55,002 bases of DNA from Myxococcales bacterium. Lineage in GTDB: Bacteria; Myxococcota_A; Polyangia; Haliangiales; Haliangiaceae. Within the stretch, counting starts at the first letter, position 1. Each line of letters starts with the position of its first letter. The DNA is taken from the NCBI GenBank assembly GCA_016794525.1, contig JAEUJY010000094.1, positions 1 to 55,002 on the forward strand, given 5' to 3'. The translations under genes were made by a program, and so were the position numbers. Positions 17,526 to 25,549 of this stretch are shown here, one piece after another. The notes under the pieces were generated by a model. The model was given only the letters and a program-made list of their open reading frames with translations. It was not told the origin of the DNA and did not search any database.

Positions 17526-18866
17526 ATGCGCCGCGCGCTCGCCTGCCTGACGCTGCTCGCCGCAGCCAGCGCCGCGACGCCGGCTCGCGCCAACGGCCGC
17601 TTCCCGCGGTCGCAGAAGCTGGTGTTCCAGCCCGGCCACCCGCAGACCGCGCTTGCCGGCCTGACCTTCGGCGCGTTCCTCACCAAGGATGACGGCGCCA
17701 CGTGGCGCTGGATCTGCGAGGCCGCGGTCGGCTTCGAGGGCACCTTCGATCCCGACTACGAGCTCACCGCGTCGGGCGCGATGTTCGCCACCACGCCGCA
17801 CGGCCTGCGGATCAGCCGCGACGGCTGCGCCTGGACGCCGCCGGCCGGCGACGTCGGCACCACGCAGGTCACGTCGATCGCGGTGGGCGGCGACGGCGCG
17901 GTCTACACCGGCACGTCCGACGTCGTGGCCGGCAGCGCGATCTACAAGAGCACCGACGACGGCGTCACGTTCACGCCGACCACGCTGGTCGGCGCCGCCG
18001 GCGACTGGTGGAGCTCGATCGAGGTCGCGCCCAGCGCGCCCCAGCGGCTGCTCGTCACCGGCTACCGGATGGCCGGCGGCATGCCCCGCGAGCGCCTGCT
18101 GTTCCGGTCGGCAGACGGCGGCGTCACCTGGGACGAGCTGCCGACCGCCGCGCTGGTCGGCACCGACGCCGCCGATCTGCTGATCGCGGCGATCGATCCC
18201 TCCAACCCCGACGTCGTGTTCCTGCGGATCACCGCCACCGGGCCGACGATCGGCGAGGCGCTGTACCGCAGCGCCGACGTCTGGACCACCGCGCCCGGCG
18301 GCCCGACCTGGACCAAGGTGCTCGAGCAGCCCGATCGGATCAGCGCGGTGCTGGCCCGGGCCGGCGGCGAGGTCGTCGCGGCCACGCCGACGTTCGGCAT
18401 GTTCCGCTCGACCGACGGCGGCCAGACCTTCACGCCGATCCCCGACATCCGCTTCGACACCCGCTGCCTGGTCGAGCGCCCCGGCGGCGATCTGTGGATG
18501 TGCACCAACAACGTGCCGCCCGACTCGGCCACGCTGCACCGCTCGACCGCCGGCGCCGCCGGGCCGTGGACGCCCGCGCTGGCGTTCGCCGACCTCACCG
18601 GCCCGGTGCGCTGCGCCGCCGGCACCCCGCAGCACGACACCTGCGAGGCGATGTGGTGCGGCCTCAAGGAGAACTTCGCGATCCGCTCCGACGAGATCAG
18701 CTGCGGCGGCGCGGTCGACGCCGGCGTCGACGCGGCCGGCGGTGGCGGCGGCGGCAAGGGCTGCTGCTCGACCAGCGCCCGGCCCGGCGCCGAGGTCGGG
18801 CTGGTGGCGCTGGCGCTGCTGGGACGGCGCCGTCGCCGTCAGCGCCCGGGCCGCGTCTCGAGGTAG
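17526..18866 (+). CDS. Secreted beta-propeller protein with MYXO-CTERM-like sorting signal
   Basis: 446 residues. An N-terminal signal peptide ([22 protein letters not shown]) is followed by repeats with BNR/Asp-box-like cores ([41 protein letters not shown]), indicating a sialidase/VPS10-type propeller of about six blades. The C-terminus has a Gly-rich linker, GKGCCSTS, a short hydrophobic segment [10 protein letters not shown] and an Arg run, the layout of the MYXO-CTERM anchor used for surface sorting in myxobacteria. No glycosidase residues can be assigned, so a binding or adhesive role is as likely as hydrolysis. The last 28 bases overlap the end of convergent tyrA. Confidence 0.85.
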   Translation: MRRALACLTLLAAASAATPARANGRFPRSQKLVFQPGHPQTALAGLTFGAFLTKDDGATWRWICEAAVGFEGTFDPDYELTASGAMFATTPHGLRISRDGCAWTPPAGDVGTTQVTSIAVGGDGAVYTGTSDVVAGSAIYKSTDDGVTFTPTTLVGAAGDWWSSIEVAPSAPQRLLVTGYRMAGGMPRERLLFRSADGGVTWDELPTAALVGTDAADLLIAAIDPSNPDVVFLRITATGPTIGEALYRSADVWTTAPGGPTWTKVLEQPDRISAVLARAGGEVVAATPTFGMFRSTDGGQTFTPIPDIRFDTRCLVERPGGDLWMCTNNVPPDSATLHRSTAGAAGPWTPALAFADLTGPVRCAAGTPQHDTCEAMWCGLKENFAIRSDEISCGGAVDAGVDAAGGGGGGKGCCSTSARPGAEVGLVALALLGRRRRRQRPGRVSR

Positions 18867-19936
18867 GCGCGGCCGCGCTCCATCAGCGCGCGGAACCCGG
18901 CGGTGTCGCCGGCCCGCACCACCGAGCGCACGCGCTCGACCGCGTACAGCAGCGCCGACAGCGACTCGCTGCCGTAGTCGTTGAGGTGCTGGATCTCGAA
19001 GTACAGGTCGGGGTTCTCGGCCGCGACGTTGGCCGCCACCCGCAGCTGCGCGTCGAAGGTCGTCGACGACAGCGTCGCCAGCCGCGGCGCGGCCTCGCCG
19101 CTGTCGGCCAGCGCGGTGAAGAACGCGATGTTGAGCGCGTGCGACAGGCCGAGCACGTAGGCGATCAGCCGGTCGTGGCTCTCGAGGTCCATGTCGACCA
19201 GCGTCGCCATCGTCGCCGCGAACAGCTCGCGCGCCACCGCGGTCGCCGCCGGATCGCCGACGTCGACGAAGATCACGTGGCGGCCGCTGAGCAGCTCGGT
19301 GTCGGGGCCGAACATCGGGTGCACCGACGTCACGCGGCCGCCGGCCGCCGCCAGCGCGCGCAGCCCGGCGCGCAGCGGGCTCTTCAGCGAGCCGACGTCG
19401 AACACCACGCCGGCCGGCGGCCGCGCCGCCAGCTCGTGCAGGATCGCGCTGGTGATCGGCATCGGCGCGGCGACGATGATCACCTCGTGGTCGAGCGTCA
19501 GCGTCCGCCAGTCGGCGACGCACGGGAAGCCCGGCACCTCGCCCGCCGGATCGGCGACGTCGACCGCGTAGCCCTGGGCCGCGAGGAACCGCGCGAACCA
19601 CCGGCCCATGCGCCCCGCGCCGCCGATCACCAGCACCCGCCGCCCGCCGCCGGTGCCGGTCGCCGCCACCCGGTCGCGCTCCTGCGCGGTCAGCGACGCG
19701 CGGATCAGCGTCAGCATCAGCTCCTCGCCGATCGCCGGCGCCAGCCCCAGCCCGGCCGCCGCGGTGCGCGCGCGCTCGATCACGTCGCGCTCCTGGCGGA
19801 AGTCGCGCACCGGCGTGCCCGCGGCCTGCTTGATCCGGCCGATCTGCTGCGCCAGCTCTTGCCGCCGCGCCACCGCCGCCAGCAGATCGCGATCGATCGC
19901 CGCCAGCTCCGCGCGCAGCTCGTCGAGGGTCGTCAT
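18839..19936 (-). CDS. tyrA: Bifunctional chorismate mutase/prephenate dehydrogenase
   Basis: 365-residue fused enzyme of tyrosine synthesis (T-protein): chorismate to prephenate, then NAD-dependent oxidative decarboxylation to 4-hydroxyphenylpyruvate. Residues 1-90 are an AroQ chorismate mutase ([35 protein letters not shown]). From about 97 the dehydrogenase begins with [18 protein letters not shown], followed by [15 protein letters not shown] with the catalytic His, and the C-terminal helical dimer domain. Size and order match E. coli TyrA (373 residues). The start is supported by TAGACT 6 bases upstream. Confidence 0.95.
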   Translation of the reverse strand: MTTLDELRAELAAIDRDLLAAVARRQELAQQIGRIKQAAGTPVRDFRQERDVIERARTAAAGLGLAPAIGEELMLTLIRASLTAQERDRVAATGTGGGRRVLVIGGAGRMGRWFARFLAAQGYAVDVADPAGEVPGFPCVADWRTLTLDHEVIIVAAPMPITSAILHELAARPPAGVVFDVGSLKSPLRAGLRALAAAGGRVTSVHPMFGPDTELLSGRHVIFVDVGDPAATAVARELFAATMATLVDMDLESHDRLIAYVLGLSHALNIAFFTALADSGEAAPRLATLSSTTFDAQLRVAANVAAENPDLYFEIQHLNDYGSESLSALLYAVERVRSVVRAGDTAGFRALMERGRAYLETRPGR

Positions 19937-19942
19937 GGGCGC

Positions 19943-19948
19943 AGTCTA
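19943..19948 (-). promoter_or_regulatory. -10 element TAGACT, leaderless start of tyrA
   Basis: On the minus strand TAGACT ends 6 bases before the tyrA ATG at 19936, within the 19-base gap to the SGNH gene. Confidence 0.5.
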
Positions 19949-19955
19949 CTCGCGG

Positions 19956-20741
19956 TCACGGCCGCGCGAACACCAGCGCGCCCGGCGCGACGGCCAGATC
20001 GGCCTCCAGCGCGGCGTCGACCCGGGTCAGCAGGTACCAGAGGCCCAGCGGGTTGGGGTGCAGGTGGTCGAGGAACAGCAGCGTCGCCGCCGGCACCCGC
20101 TCGCCGGGTGCCAGCTCGACCTCGCCGTCGGCGAGCAGCGGCGCGGTCCAGGCCGCCAGCGGCAGCACGATCGTGCGCGGGCGCGCCGCGGCCCACGCCC
20201 GGATCCGGGCGTTCAACGCCGCCAGCTCGTCGGCTGGCGGCACCGCCGCCGGCGCCAGCATCCGCGGATCCGCGCCGCGCATGTCGGCCAGGTCGCCGAC
20301 CGCCAAGGGCGCGTCGAGCCGCGCCAGGAGCGCCAGGCCGCGCTCGAGCGACGCCGCCCGCGCCGCCGCGTCGCCGGGCTGGTACGCGAACCAGAACAAG
20401 AAGTCGATCGCCACCACCACGCTGGGCGCGGCCGCCGTCGCGGCCGCCACCTGGGCCGCGCCGTTGCCGTCGGGGTCCCGGAACATCCACACGTCCGCGG
20501 CGTCGGCGACCACCGCGCCGCCCGCCGCGGCGATCGCGGCCGCCACCCGCGGCGCGGTGAACCCGGCCGAGACGCTGGCCCCCACCACCGCCACCCGATC
20601 GACCATCACCGCGGGTAGCGGCGTCGGCGACGCGATCGCCGCCGGGGCGGCCGCGGCCGGGGCGGCGGGCGGCGGCACCGCCGGGGCCGGCTTCGACGCC
20701 GCGCAGGCCGCCAGCGCCAGCGCCGGCAGCCAGCGCATCAT
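19956..20741 (-). CDS. SGNH/GDSL-type hydrolase lipoprotein
   Basis: 261 residues. Signal MMRWLPALALAAC ends in an LAAC lipobox, followed by a Pro/Ala-rich linker. VAVVGASVSAGF is the block I serine motif (GASVS in place of GDSL), AIDFLFWF may cover a later block, and LFLDHLHPNPLG is block V with the catalytic Asp and His (DHLH). It is probably an envelope esterase or lipase of unknown substrate. The start overlaps the Nudix stop in an ATGA arrangement, so the pair is coupled, with Nudix first. Confidence 0.82.
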   Translation of the reverse strand: MMRWLPALALAACAASKPAPAVPPPAAPAAAAPAAIASPTPLPAVMVDRVAVVGASVSAGFTAPRVAAAIAAAGGAVVADAADVWMFRDPDGNGAAQVAAATAAAPSVVVAIDFLFWFAYQPGDAAARAASLERGLALLARLDAPLAVGDLADMRGADPRMLAPAAVPPADELAALNARIRAWAAARPRTIVLPLAAWTAPLLADGEVELAPGERVPAATLLFLDHLHPNPLGLWYLLTRVDAALEADLAVAPGALVFARP

Positions 20742-21190
20742 ATCGACAGCTCGTCGCCCAGCACCTCGAGCGGGAACATCGGCCGGCCGTCGGCGACGCT
20801 CTCCAATAGCGCCCGCAGATCCGCGCCGCGCAGCTGCAGCTTGGCGATCTCGTCGAGGGTCAGCCAGGCCGCCTTGAGCGACTCGTCGTCGGCCACCGAC
20901 TTGGGCGCGGTGTCGTCGCGCGGCGTCGCCGCGAAGATCACGCGGACCCGCGACGTCGCGCCGTTGGCGGTGTGCTCGATCCGGTAGATGCCGTCGAGCC
21001 GGACCGGCACCTCGGTCTCCTCCAGCACCTCGCGGATGCAGGCCGCGGTCATCGTCTCCCCTGGCTCGACCCGCCCGCCCGGGATCGACCAGGTCGCGCC
21101 GTACTTGCGCTCCTGGGTCAGCAGGAACCGATGCCCGAGGCGCACCACCGCCAGCGCGAAGAACCAGGTCGGCGTGGGCGTGCGCGCCAT
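20738..21190 (-). CDS. Nudix hydrolase
   Basis: 150 residues. The Nudix box is complete: GGRVEPGETMTAACIREVLEETEV (about residues 38-61; shown with all GX5EX7REUXEEXGU positions except that the last Gly is Val). Flanking strands FLLTQERKYGATWSIP and an EWA-like WLTLDEI segment fit MutT-like enzymes that hydrolyse nucleoside diphosphates linked to another moiety. Substrate unknown. Coupled through ATGA to the downstream SGNH gene. Confidence 0.9.
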   Translation of the reverse strand: MARTPTPTWFFALAVVRLGHRFLLTQERKYGATWSIPGGRVEPGETMTAACIREVLEETEVPVRLDGIYRIEHTANGATSRVRVIFAATPRDDTAPKSVADDESLKAAWLTLDEIAKLQLRGADLRALLESVADGRPMFPLEVLGDELSI

Positions 21191-21358
21191 CGCCGCATCG
21201 TGTATCGCACCCGGCGCTCCGCCGCCAGGGGCCGGGCCGCCCTGTGCGGAACCGCCCACCACCTCGTGCTTGCCCTTCGACCGCCGGGTGTGTCTCAATC
21301 GCGCCCGGTTCGGGGACCCTCGCCCAGCGCCGGCCGCGCCGGCACGATCGGAGTGCAC

Positions 21359-22093
21359 ATGAAGTTCGCGTCGCTTGTTCCTGCTCTGCTCACCTCGATC
21401 TCCCTCGCGGCTTGCGGCGGCGGTGGTGATGACACCGTCGTCGTCGTGGACGCCGCTATCGACGCGCCGATCGACGCCGCCATCGACGCGGGCATCGACG
21501 CGCCGCCGGTGTGCAACGCCCCGAACATGGTGTGCGGCGGTCAGTGCACCGACGTCACCACCAGCGAGCAGTTCTGCGGCAACTGCACCACCGCGTGCTC
21601 GGGCGGCCAGGTCTGCGAGTCCAGCGCTTGCGTCTGCGCCACGGACATCACGATCCCGGCGAGCCCGTCGTTCTTCATGCCGATGGTGCAGTCCCAGGGG
21701 GGGCTGACGCTCGGCATCGGCCCGATGCTGGGCAACACCGTCGACGTGCTGGTCGTCGGCAAGGCCGGCGCGGACGTCGCGGTCAACACCCCGCACACGC
21801 TCAGCGGCGCGTCGCTCGGCACGCCGCCCTTCGCCGCGTTCGGCTACGACGTCAACATCAGCACCCAGACCGCGTCGGCCGCGTACTACGCGACCTCGGG
21901 CACGCTGACCTTCACCAAGATCTGCCTGGCCGACTCGATGACCGGCCAGCAGGCGGGCTTCGCGGGCACCCTGACCAACGCGACGTTCAGCGCGGTCGAT
22001 AGCCTGATGAACCCCGTGCTGGTGCCCGGCGGCTGCACCTTCGACGTGACCGGCACGGTGACCTTCAGCTTCGGCAACGTCACCTGCCCCTGA
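21359..22093 (+). CDS. Cys-rich lipoprotein with Asp/Ala repeat linker
   Basis: 244 residues. The signal peptide LVPALLTSISLAAC ends in an LAAC lipobox; then comes a Gly run and a degenerate four-residue repeat (DAAI/DAPI/DAAI/DAGI) typical of Kofleriaceae lipoproteins. Residues about 52-95 are cysteine-rich (CGGQCTDV, CGNCTTACSGGQVC, CVC), a knotted module seen in many myxobacterial surface proteins. The remaining 150 residues are Thr/Gly-rich beta structure with one further Cys pair. A GGAG ribosome site lies 5 bases before the ATG, so this transcript has a leader. Function unknown. Confidence 0.82.
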   Translation: MKFASLVPALLTSISLAACGGGGDDTVVVVDAAIDAPIDAAIDAGIDAPPVCNAPNMVCGGQCTDVTTSEQFCGNCTTACSGGQVCESSACVCATDITIPASPSFFMPMVQSQGGLTLGIGPMLGNTVDVLVVGKAGADVAVNTPHTLSGASLGTPPFAAFGYDVNISTQTASAAYYATSGTLTFTKICLADSMTGQQAGFAGTLTNATFSAVDSLMNPVLVPGGCTFDVTGTVTFSFGNVTCP

Positions 22094-22106
22094 GCCACGG
22101 GCTCAG
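22090..22106. terminator. Compact bidirectional hairpin spanning two convergent stop codons
   Basis: CTGAGCC-ACG-GGCTCAG is a perfect 7-bp stem. It contains the TGA of the lipoprotein gene on one arm and the TGA of the DUF6941 gene on the other. No U-tract follows, so termination is inferred only from position and symmetry. Confidence 0.45.
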
Positions 22107-22507
22107 TTGGCGCTGGGGTCGTCGGGGGTCGCGGGCGGCGGCGGGGCCAGCGCCAGCACCATGAACGACACGCTGCCCACCGCCGTGCCGTCCACCGACA
22201 GCACGAACTGGTAGCGGCCCGCGACCGGCAGCGGCAGCGGGGCGAGGTTGACCTCGCCCTCGATCTTGCCGCCCGCCGCCGGGAACGCGAACGGCGGCAG
22301 CGACTCGACGACGCCGTCGGGCCGGCGCAACAGCAGCGTCAGCTGGTGGGGCCCATCGGCCGCGCCGTAGCAGCGCACGAACAGGCAGGCCGCCAGCGCG
22401 CCCGGCACCGCCGTCGCCACCTGGTCGAACACGCCATCGAGCGTCGCCTTGTTGGTCCCCGCCTCGCGCTTCACGCGGTCGCACAGGATCAGCACCGCTT
22501 CTTCCAT
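22103..22507 (-). CDS. DUF6941 family protein
   Basis: 134 residues with the pattern of DUF6941 proteins: VLILCDRVKREAGTNKATL and GVFDQVAT at the N-terminus, then ACLFVRCYGA, and a C-terminal strand pair GRYQFVLSVDGTAVGSVSF. It is small, probably a beta sandwich, with no signal peptide; the role of the family is not known. The ATG at 22507 is backed by TAGGGT 7 bases upstream. The start faces the CACGTG palindrome array. Confidence 0.78.
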   Translation of the reverse strand: MEEAVLILCDRVKREAGTNKATLDGVFDQVATAVPGALAACLFVRCYGAADGPHQLTLLLRRPDGVVESLPPFAFPAAGGKIEGEVNLAPLPLPVAGRYQFVLSVDGTAVGSVSFMVLALAPPPPATPDDPSAN

Positions 22508-22514
22508 CGCCTCG

Positions 22515-22520
22515 ACCCTA
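22515..22520 (-). promoter_or_regulatory. -10 element TAGGGT, leaderless start
   Basis: TAGGGT on the minus strand ends 7 bases before the ATG at 22507. The palindrome array begins 56 bases farther upstream, in the position of an upstream regulatory region. Confidence 0.5.
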
Positions 22521-22575
22521 CCACCGGGCCGGCGCTCCCGATTCAGCCCCGATCGGGGATGTCGCCGCGCCCATC

Positions 22576-22979
22576 TCCCACGTGGGACCGTCGTCAGCTC
22601 CGCGCCATCTCCCATGTGGGACGCACCCGCCACCTCCCACGTGGGACGCCGCGCCATCTCCCACGTGGGACGCCGCGCCAGCTCCCACGTGGGACGCCCG
22701 CCGCGATCTCCCACGTGGGATGCCCCGCCATGTCCAAGCCGCAGCGCCATCTTCCACGTGGGCGCCCGCGCGCGGCCGCGCCTTCTCCCACGTGGGACGC
22801 CCGCCGCGATCTCCCGCGTGGGACGCGCAGCGCCATCTTCCACGTGGGCCCTCGCGCCGCGGCCGCGGCTTCTCCCACGTGGGACGCCCGCCGCGATCTC
22901 CCACGTGGAACGCCGCGCGGTGGCCGCGCCAGCTCCCAGGCGAAACGCGCGCGGTGGCCGCGCCAGCTCCCACGTGGGA
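22576..22979. repeat. Array of TCCCACGTGGGA palindromes (13 copies plus a degenerate one)
   Basis: The 608-base gap 22508-23115 contains no convincing gene and is dominated by this array. Copies of the 12-base palindrome start at 22576, 22610, 22635, 22659, 22683, 22709, 22752, 22786, 22812, 22838, 22873, 22899, 22934 (degenerate) and 22968. Eight copies are perfect; others differ by one to three bases, some symmetrically. Spacing is about 24-26, 34-35 or 43 bases, so the longer spacers carry extra blocks of 8-9 bases (often GCGGCCGCG-like). All six frames stay largely open through it, giving artefactual repeats such as HVGR or PTWE. From 22990 to 23115 only GC-rich sequence is seen. Confidence 0.85.
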
Positions 22980-23115
22980 CGCCGCGCTGCGACCGTGCCA
23001 TCTCCGCCATGCGAGCCAGCACCGACCGCGGCAGCCCCTGCCGCGCAGGTGCCCGTCCCGCCCCCTCGCCCATCTCGCCCATCGCCCATCCCGCCCCGCG
23101 TCACACCCGCTCGAA

Positions 23116-23988
23116 TCAGTCGTCGAACGGCGAGATCATCACGGCTTCCTTCTTGCCCTTCGCGATGATCGCCTTGTCGTAGTACTCGGCGGCCGGGATG
23201 CCGCTCTCGTTGGCGGCCTTGATCTCGGCGTCGACCAGCTTCTTGAACGAGTCGAGATCGCCGGCCTGGGCCGGCTTGCCGTTGACGAAGAACGACGGCG
23301 TGCCGCCGACGCCGAACTTCTGCAGCGTGCGGCCGCTCTGCTGCAGCCAGGTCTGGCACTCGGGGCCGTTCATGTCGGCCTTGAACTGCTCGACGTTGAG
23401 GCCGATCGTGCCGGCCATCGCCTCGACCGCCTCGGCGGTGGCCTTCTCACGATTCGCGTTGCCCGGCCCCTGCGGCCAGATCCCGCTCCACAGCGCCGAC
23501 TGCATCTCGTGGGCCTTGCCCTGCTTGCCGGCGGCGCACATCGCCAGCCCCGACGGCATCGCCGGCGGGCCGTGGATGACCATGTACTTCGGCACGATGC
23601 GCACGTCGTTGGGGTACGCCGCGAGCAGCTGCTCCATGGTCGGCGCGATCATCGAGCAGTACGGGCACAGGAACTCGTAGGCCTCGACGATCGTGACCTT
23701 GGCGTCCTTGGCGCCGATGACCGGATCGTTGGGCTCGATCGGCACGGCGTAGGTCTGGGTCTTGTCGAGCTCGGGCGGCACGGCCTGCTTGAGGAAGCCG
23801 GCGATCTTGTCGAGCTTCTTCTCGAGCCGCGCCAGGCGCGCCTCGACGTCGCCGCTGGCCGGCGCGCCCATCGACGCGCCCGGACCGCGGTCGCGCTCGG
23901 CGCCCTTGCTCCACGACGGATCCTTCTTGTCTTGCTGGCAGCCGACGACCAGCGTCGCGGCGGTGATCGAGAGGAGAAGCTTGCGCAT
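23116..23988 (-). CDS. DsbA-family thiol-disulfide oxidoreductase lipoprotein
   Basis: 290 residues. Signal MRKLLLSITAATLVVGC with a VVGC lipobox (Cys17), a charged linker, a short coiled coil (about 47-68, VEARLARLEKKLDKIAGFL), then a DsbA-like thioredoxin fold. The redox motif is FLCPYCSM with Cys108 and Cys111, and the cis-Pro loop is GVGGTPSFFVNGK. Two more Cys lie in the helical insert (AMCAAG, ECQTW). It should act on thiols outside the inner membrane, as oxidase or isomerase. Start 23988 is chosen by TAGTAT 7 bases upstream. It is divergent from the CxVHGC-repeat gene, a very Cys-rich exported protein and plausible client (inference). Confidence 0.9.
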   Translation of the reverse strand: MRKLLLSITAATLVVGCQQDKKDPSWSKGAERDRGPGASMGAPASGDVEARLARLEKKLDKIAGFLKQAVPPELDKTQTYAVPIEPNDPVIGAKDAKVTIVEAYEFLCPYCSMIAPTMEQLLAAYPNDVRIVPKYMVIHGPPAMPSGLAMCAAGKQGKAHEMQSALWSGIWPQGPGNANREKATAEAVEAMAGTIGLNVEQFKADMNGPECQTWLQQSGRTLQKFGVGGTPSFFVNGKPAQAGDLDSFKKLVDAEIKAANESGIPAAEYYDKAIIAKGKKEAVMISPFDD

Positions 23989-23995
23989 GGCGGGC

Positions 23996-24023
23996 ATACT
24001 ACACATGTCGTTTCGGTTGTCGA
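23996..24023 (-). promoter_or_regulatory. Promoter of the DsbA-like gene, TCGACA-N16-TAGTAT
   Basis: On the minus strand TCGACA (24018-24023) and TAGTAT (23996-24001) are 16 bases apart; the -10 box ends 7 bases before the ATG, giving a leaderless transcript. This is the best-formed promoter in the window. Confidence 0.6.
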
Positions 24024-24117
24024 GCCGATCCGAACCCGGCCCGTGCGGTTAGTCGCTGTCAGGATTCGGCGACCGGTCCCGACAGAACAGACGCCCCGCT
24101 CGCACGTATTCCCACCC

Positions 24118-24648
24118 ATGCGCTCCGTCGTCGTCGTCCTCGCGCTCTGCGCCGCGCTCGTCGGCCTCGCCGCCGCTCGCCCCGACGTGCCGTTGCCGCG
24201 GGCGTTGAAGGACGTGCGGTTCCACGACGGCCAGGCCTGCTGGAAGGTCACCGGCGCCGCCGGCTGCAACGTCCACGGCTGCTGGAAGAACGGCGGCGGC
24301 TGCAACGTCCACGGCTGCTGGAACGGCCCCAACGGCAGCTGCACGGTCCACGGCTGCACCGACAACGGCACCTGCACCGTCGACGGCTGCCCGCGCGGCC
24401 GGGTGCGCGCCCGCACCGTCTGCGTGCCCGAGGACGAGCTGCCCGACGTCCTCGGCTACGATCCCGACGGCGCCGGCGGCTGCAACGCCCACGGCTGCTG
24501 GGACGCCGGCGGCGGCTGCAACGTCCACGGCTGCTGGTCGCACCTCGGCGGCTGCAACGTCCACGGCTGCTGGAACAGCCCGATGGGCGCGTGCAACGTC
24601 CACGGCTGCTCCGACCGCGGCGTGTGCAGCGTCCACGGCTGTCCGTGA
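24118..24648 (+). CDS. Exported protein with nine CxVHGC repeats
   Basis: 176 residues, not a family I recognise. The signal peptide MRSVVVVLALCAALVGLAAA is followed by a short region and then nine Cys-x-Val-His-Gly-Cys motifs with first Cys at residues 50, 62, 75, 86 and 122, 134, 146, 159, 170. The consensus is GGCNVHGCW; repeat 4 has Asp for His and repeat 5 Ala for Val. Spacing is 12-13-11 in block A and 12-12-13-11 in block B, and the flanks match (W-NGPNG/W-NSPMG, then TDNG/SDRG, ending CP), so the protein is an internal duplication. Twenty Cys remain after the signal peptide. Possible roles: metal binding through Cys/His, a disulfide-ladder surface protein, or a precursor of a modified peptide; none is shown. 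It is divergent from the DsbA-like gene. Confidence 0.85.
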   Translation: MRSVVVVLALCAALVGLAAARPDVPLPRALKDVRFHDGQACWKVTGAAGCNVHGCWKNGGGCNVHGCWNGPNGSCTVHGCTDNGTCTVDGCPRGRVRARTVCVPEDELPDVLGYDPDGAGGCNAHGCWDAGGGCNVHGCWSHLGGCNVHGCWNSPMGACNVHGCSDRGVCSVHGCP

Positions 24649-24651
24649 TGG

Positions 24652-24657
24652 TAGGCT
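24652..24657 (+). promoter_or_regulatory. -10 element TAGGCT, leaderless GTG start
   Basis: TAGGCT ends 6 bases before the GTG at 24664, right after the stop of the repeat-protein gene. Confidence 0.5.
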
Positions 24658-24663
24658 CGGCGC

Positions 24664-25500
24664 GTGCAACGCCTCGCGCCGCTGTGCTTCGCGCTCCTCC
24701 TCACCGCCTGTGGCTCGACGGCCAAGCCCCTGGATCCGCCCGGCGGCGGTAGCGGCACCGGCACCGGCGGCGGGGACGTCGCGCCGGCCGCGCCGACGGT
24801 CATCGCCAACCCCGGCGAGCAGATGATCTACCGGATCAGCCTGCACGGCATCGACGTCGCGGAGTTCACCGTGTCGATCGGCGCCGCCACGACGCTCGAC
24901 GGCAAGCCGGTGATCCCGGTCCAGACCCACGCGGTCAGCTCGCCGCTGCTGACGTTGTTCCACAAGGTCGACGACACGCTCGCGACGTGGATCGACCCGA
25001 CCACCGGCAAGCCGGTGGCGTTCCGCGCCAAGGAGATGGCCTCGGCCAAGAGCGACGCGGTCGAGGAGACCGACGTGACCTTCGCCCCCGGCAAGTTCCA
25101 GGTGAAGGTGCTGCGCGACGGCCAGCCGCTCGACGAGGAGCAGCTGGTCAAGCACGAGATCTACGACGTGCCGTCGATGCTGGTGTTCGTGCGCGGCTGG
25201 GACGACGCCGTCGGCACCAAGACCACCGTCGACGTCATGCGCAGCCGCACCGCGTGGCGGGTCGACTTCACGATCGGCGATCACGAGGGCGTGACCACCG
25301 CGCTCGGCGACCTCCAGGCGGTCCGCTACGACGGCGAGGGCGTACGCATCCTGCGCAGCGGCGAGATCGACCCCGACTCGGATCGCCGCCGGTTCTCGAT
25401 GTGGATCTCCGACGACGCCGATCGCGTGCCGGTGCGCCTCGTGGCCCACACCGACTACGGCGACATCCGCATGGACCTGGTCGACTACCGCGCCCAGTAG
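24664..25500 (+). CDS. DUF3108 family lipoprotein
   Basis: 278 residues. Signal MQRLAPLCFALLLTAC (GTG start) ends in an LTAC lipobox, followed by a Gly/Thr-rich linker. The body has the DUF3108 pattern: GEQMIYRISLHGIDVAEFTV, HAVSSPLLTLFHKVDDTLATW, GKFQVKV, EIYDVPSMLVFVRG and a C-terminal VPVRLVAHTDYGDIRMDLVDY. DUF3108 proteins are envelope beta-rich proteins of unknown function, distantly like lipid-binding LolA-type folds. It opens a tight run with the sulfatase (13-49 bases, by start chosen) and two thioesterases. Confidence 0.85.
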   Translation: MQRLAPLCFALLLTACGSTAKPLDPPGGGSGTGTGGGDVAPAAPTVIANPGEQMIYRISLHGIDVAEFTVSIGAATTLDGKPVIPVQTHAVSSPLLTLFHKVDDTLATWIDPTTGKPVAFRAKEMASAKSDAVEETDVTFAPGKFQVKVLRDGQPLDEEQLVKHEIYDVPSMLVFVRGWDDAVGTKTTVDVMRSRTAWRVDFTIGDHEGVTTALGDLQAVRYDGEGVRILRSGEIDPDSDRRRFSMWISDDADRVPVRLVAHTDYGDIRMDLVDYRAQ

Positions 25501-25549
25501 GCCCCCGAAAAAGATGCCCCGGCCGTCGCCCCGTGGCACCACCCCGAGG

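Noticed and set aside
22576-22979. CRISPR array
   Set aside because: Repeats are 12-base perfect palindromes with short, irregular and mutually similar spacers, and no cas genes are nearby.
22576-22979. parS centromere cluster
   Set aside because: Only the CACGTG core matches; the flanking bases differ from parS, and no parA/parB genes are in the window.
22518-23082. Open frames through the CACGTG array encoding HVGR or PTWE repeats
   Set aside because: Frames are open in all directions because the repeat lacks stops; the peptides just track the DNA repeat and no start signal is present.
24265-24648. Heme c-type motifs in the Cys-rich protein
   Set aside because: The motif is Cys-x-x-His-x-Cys, not Cys-x-x-Cys-His, so covalent heme attachment is not predicted.
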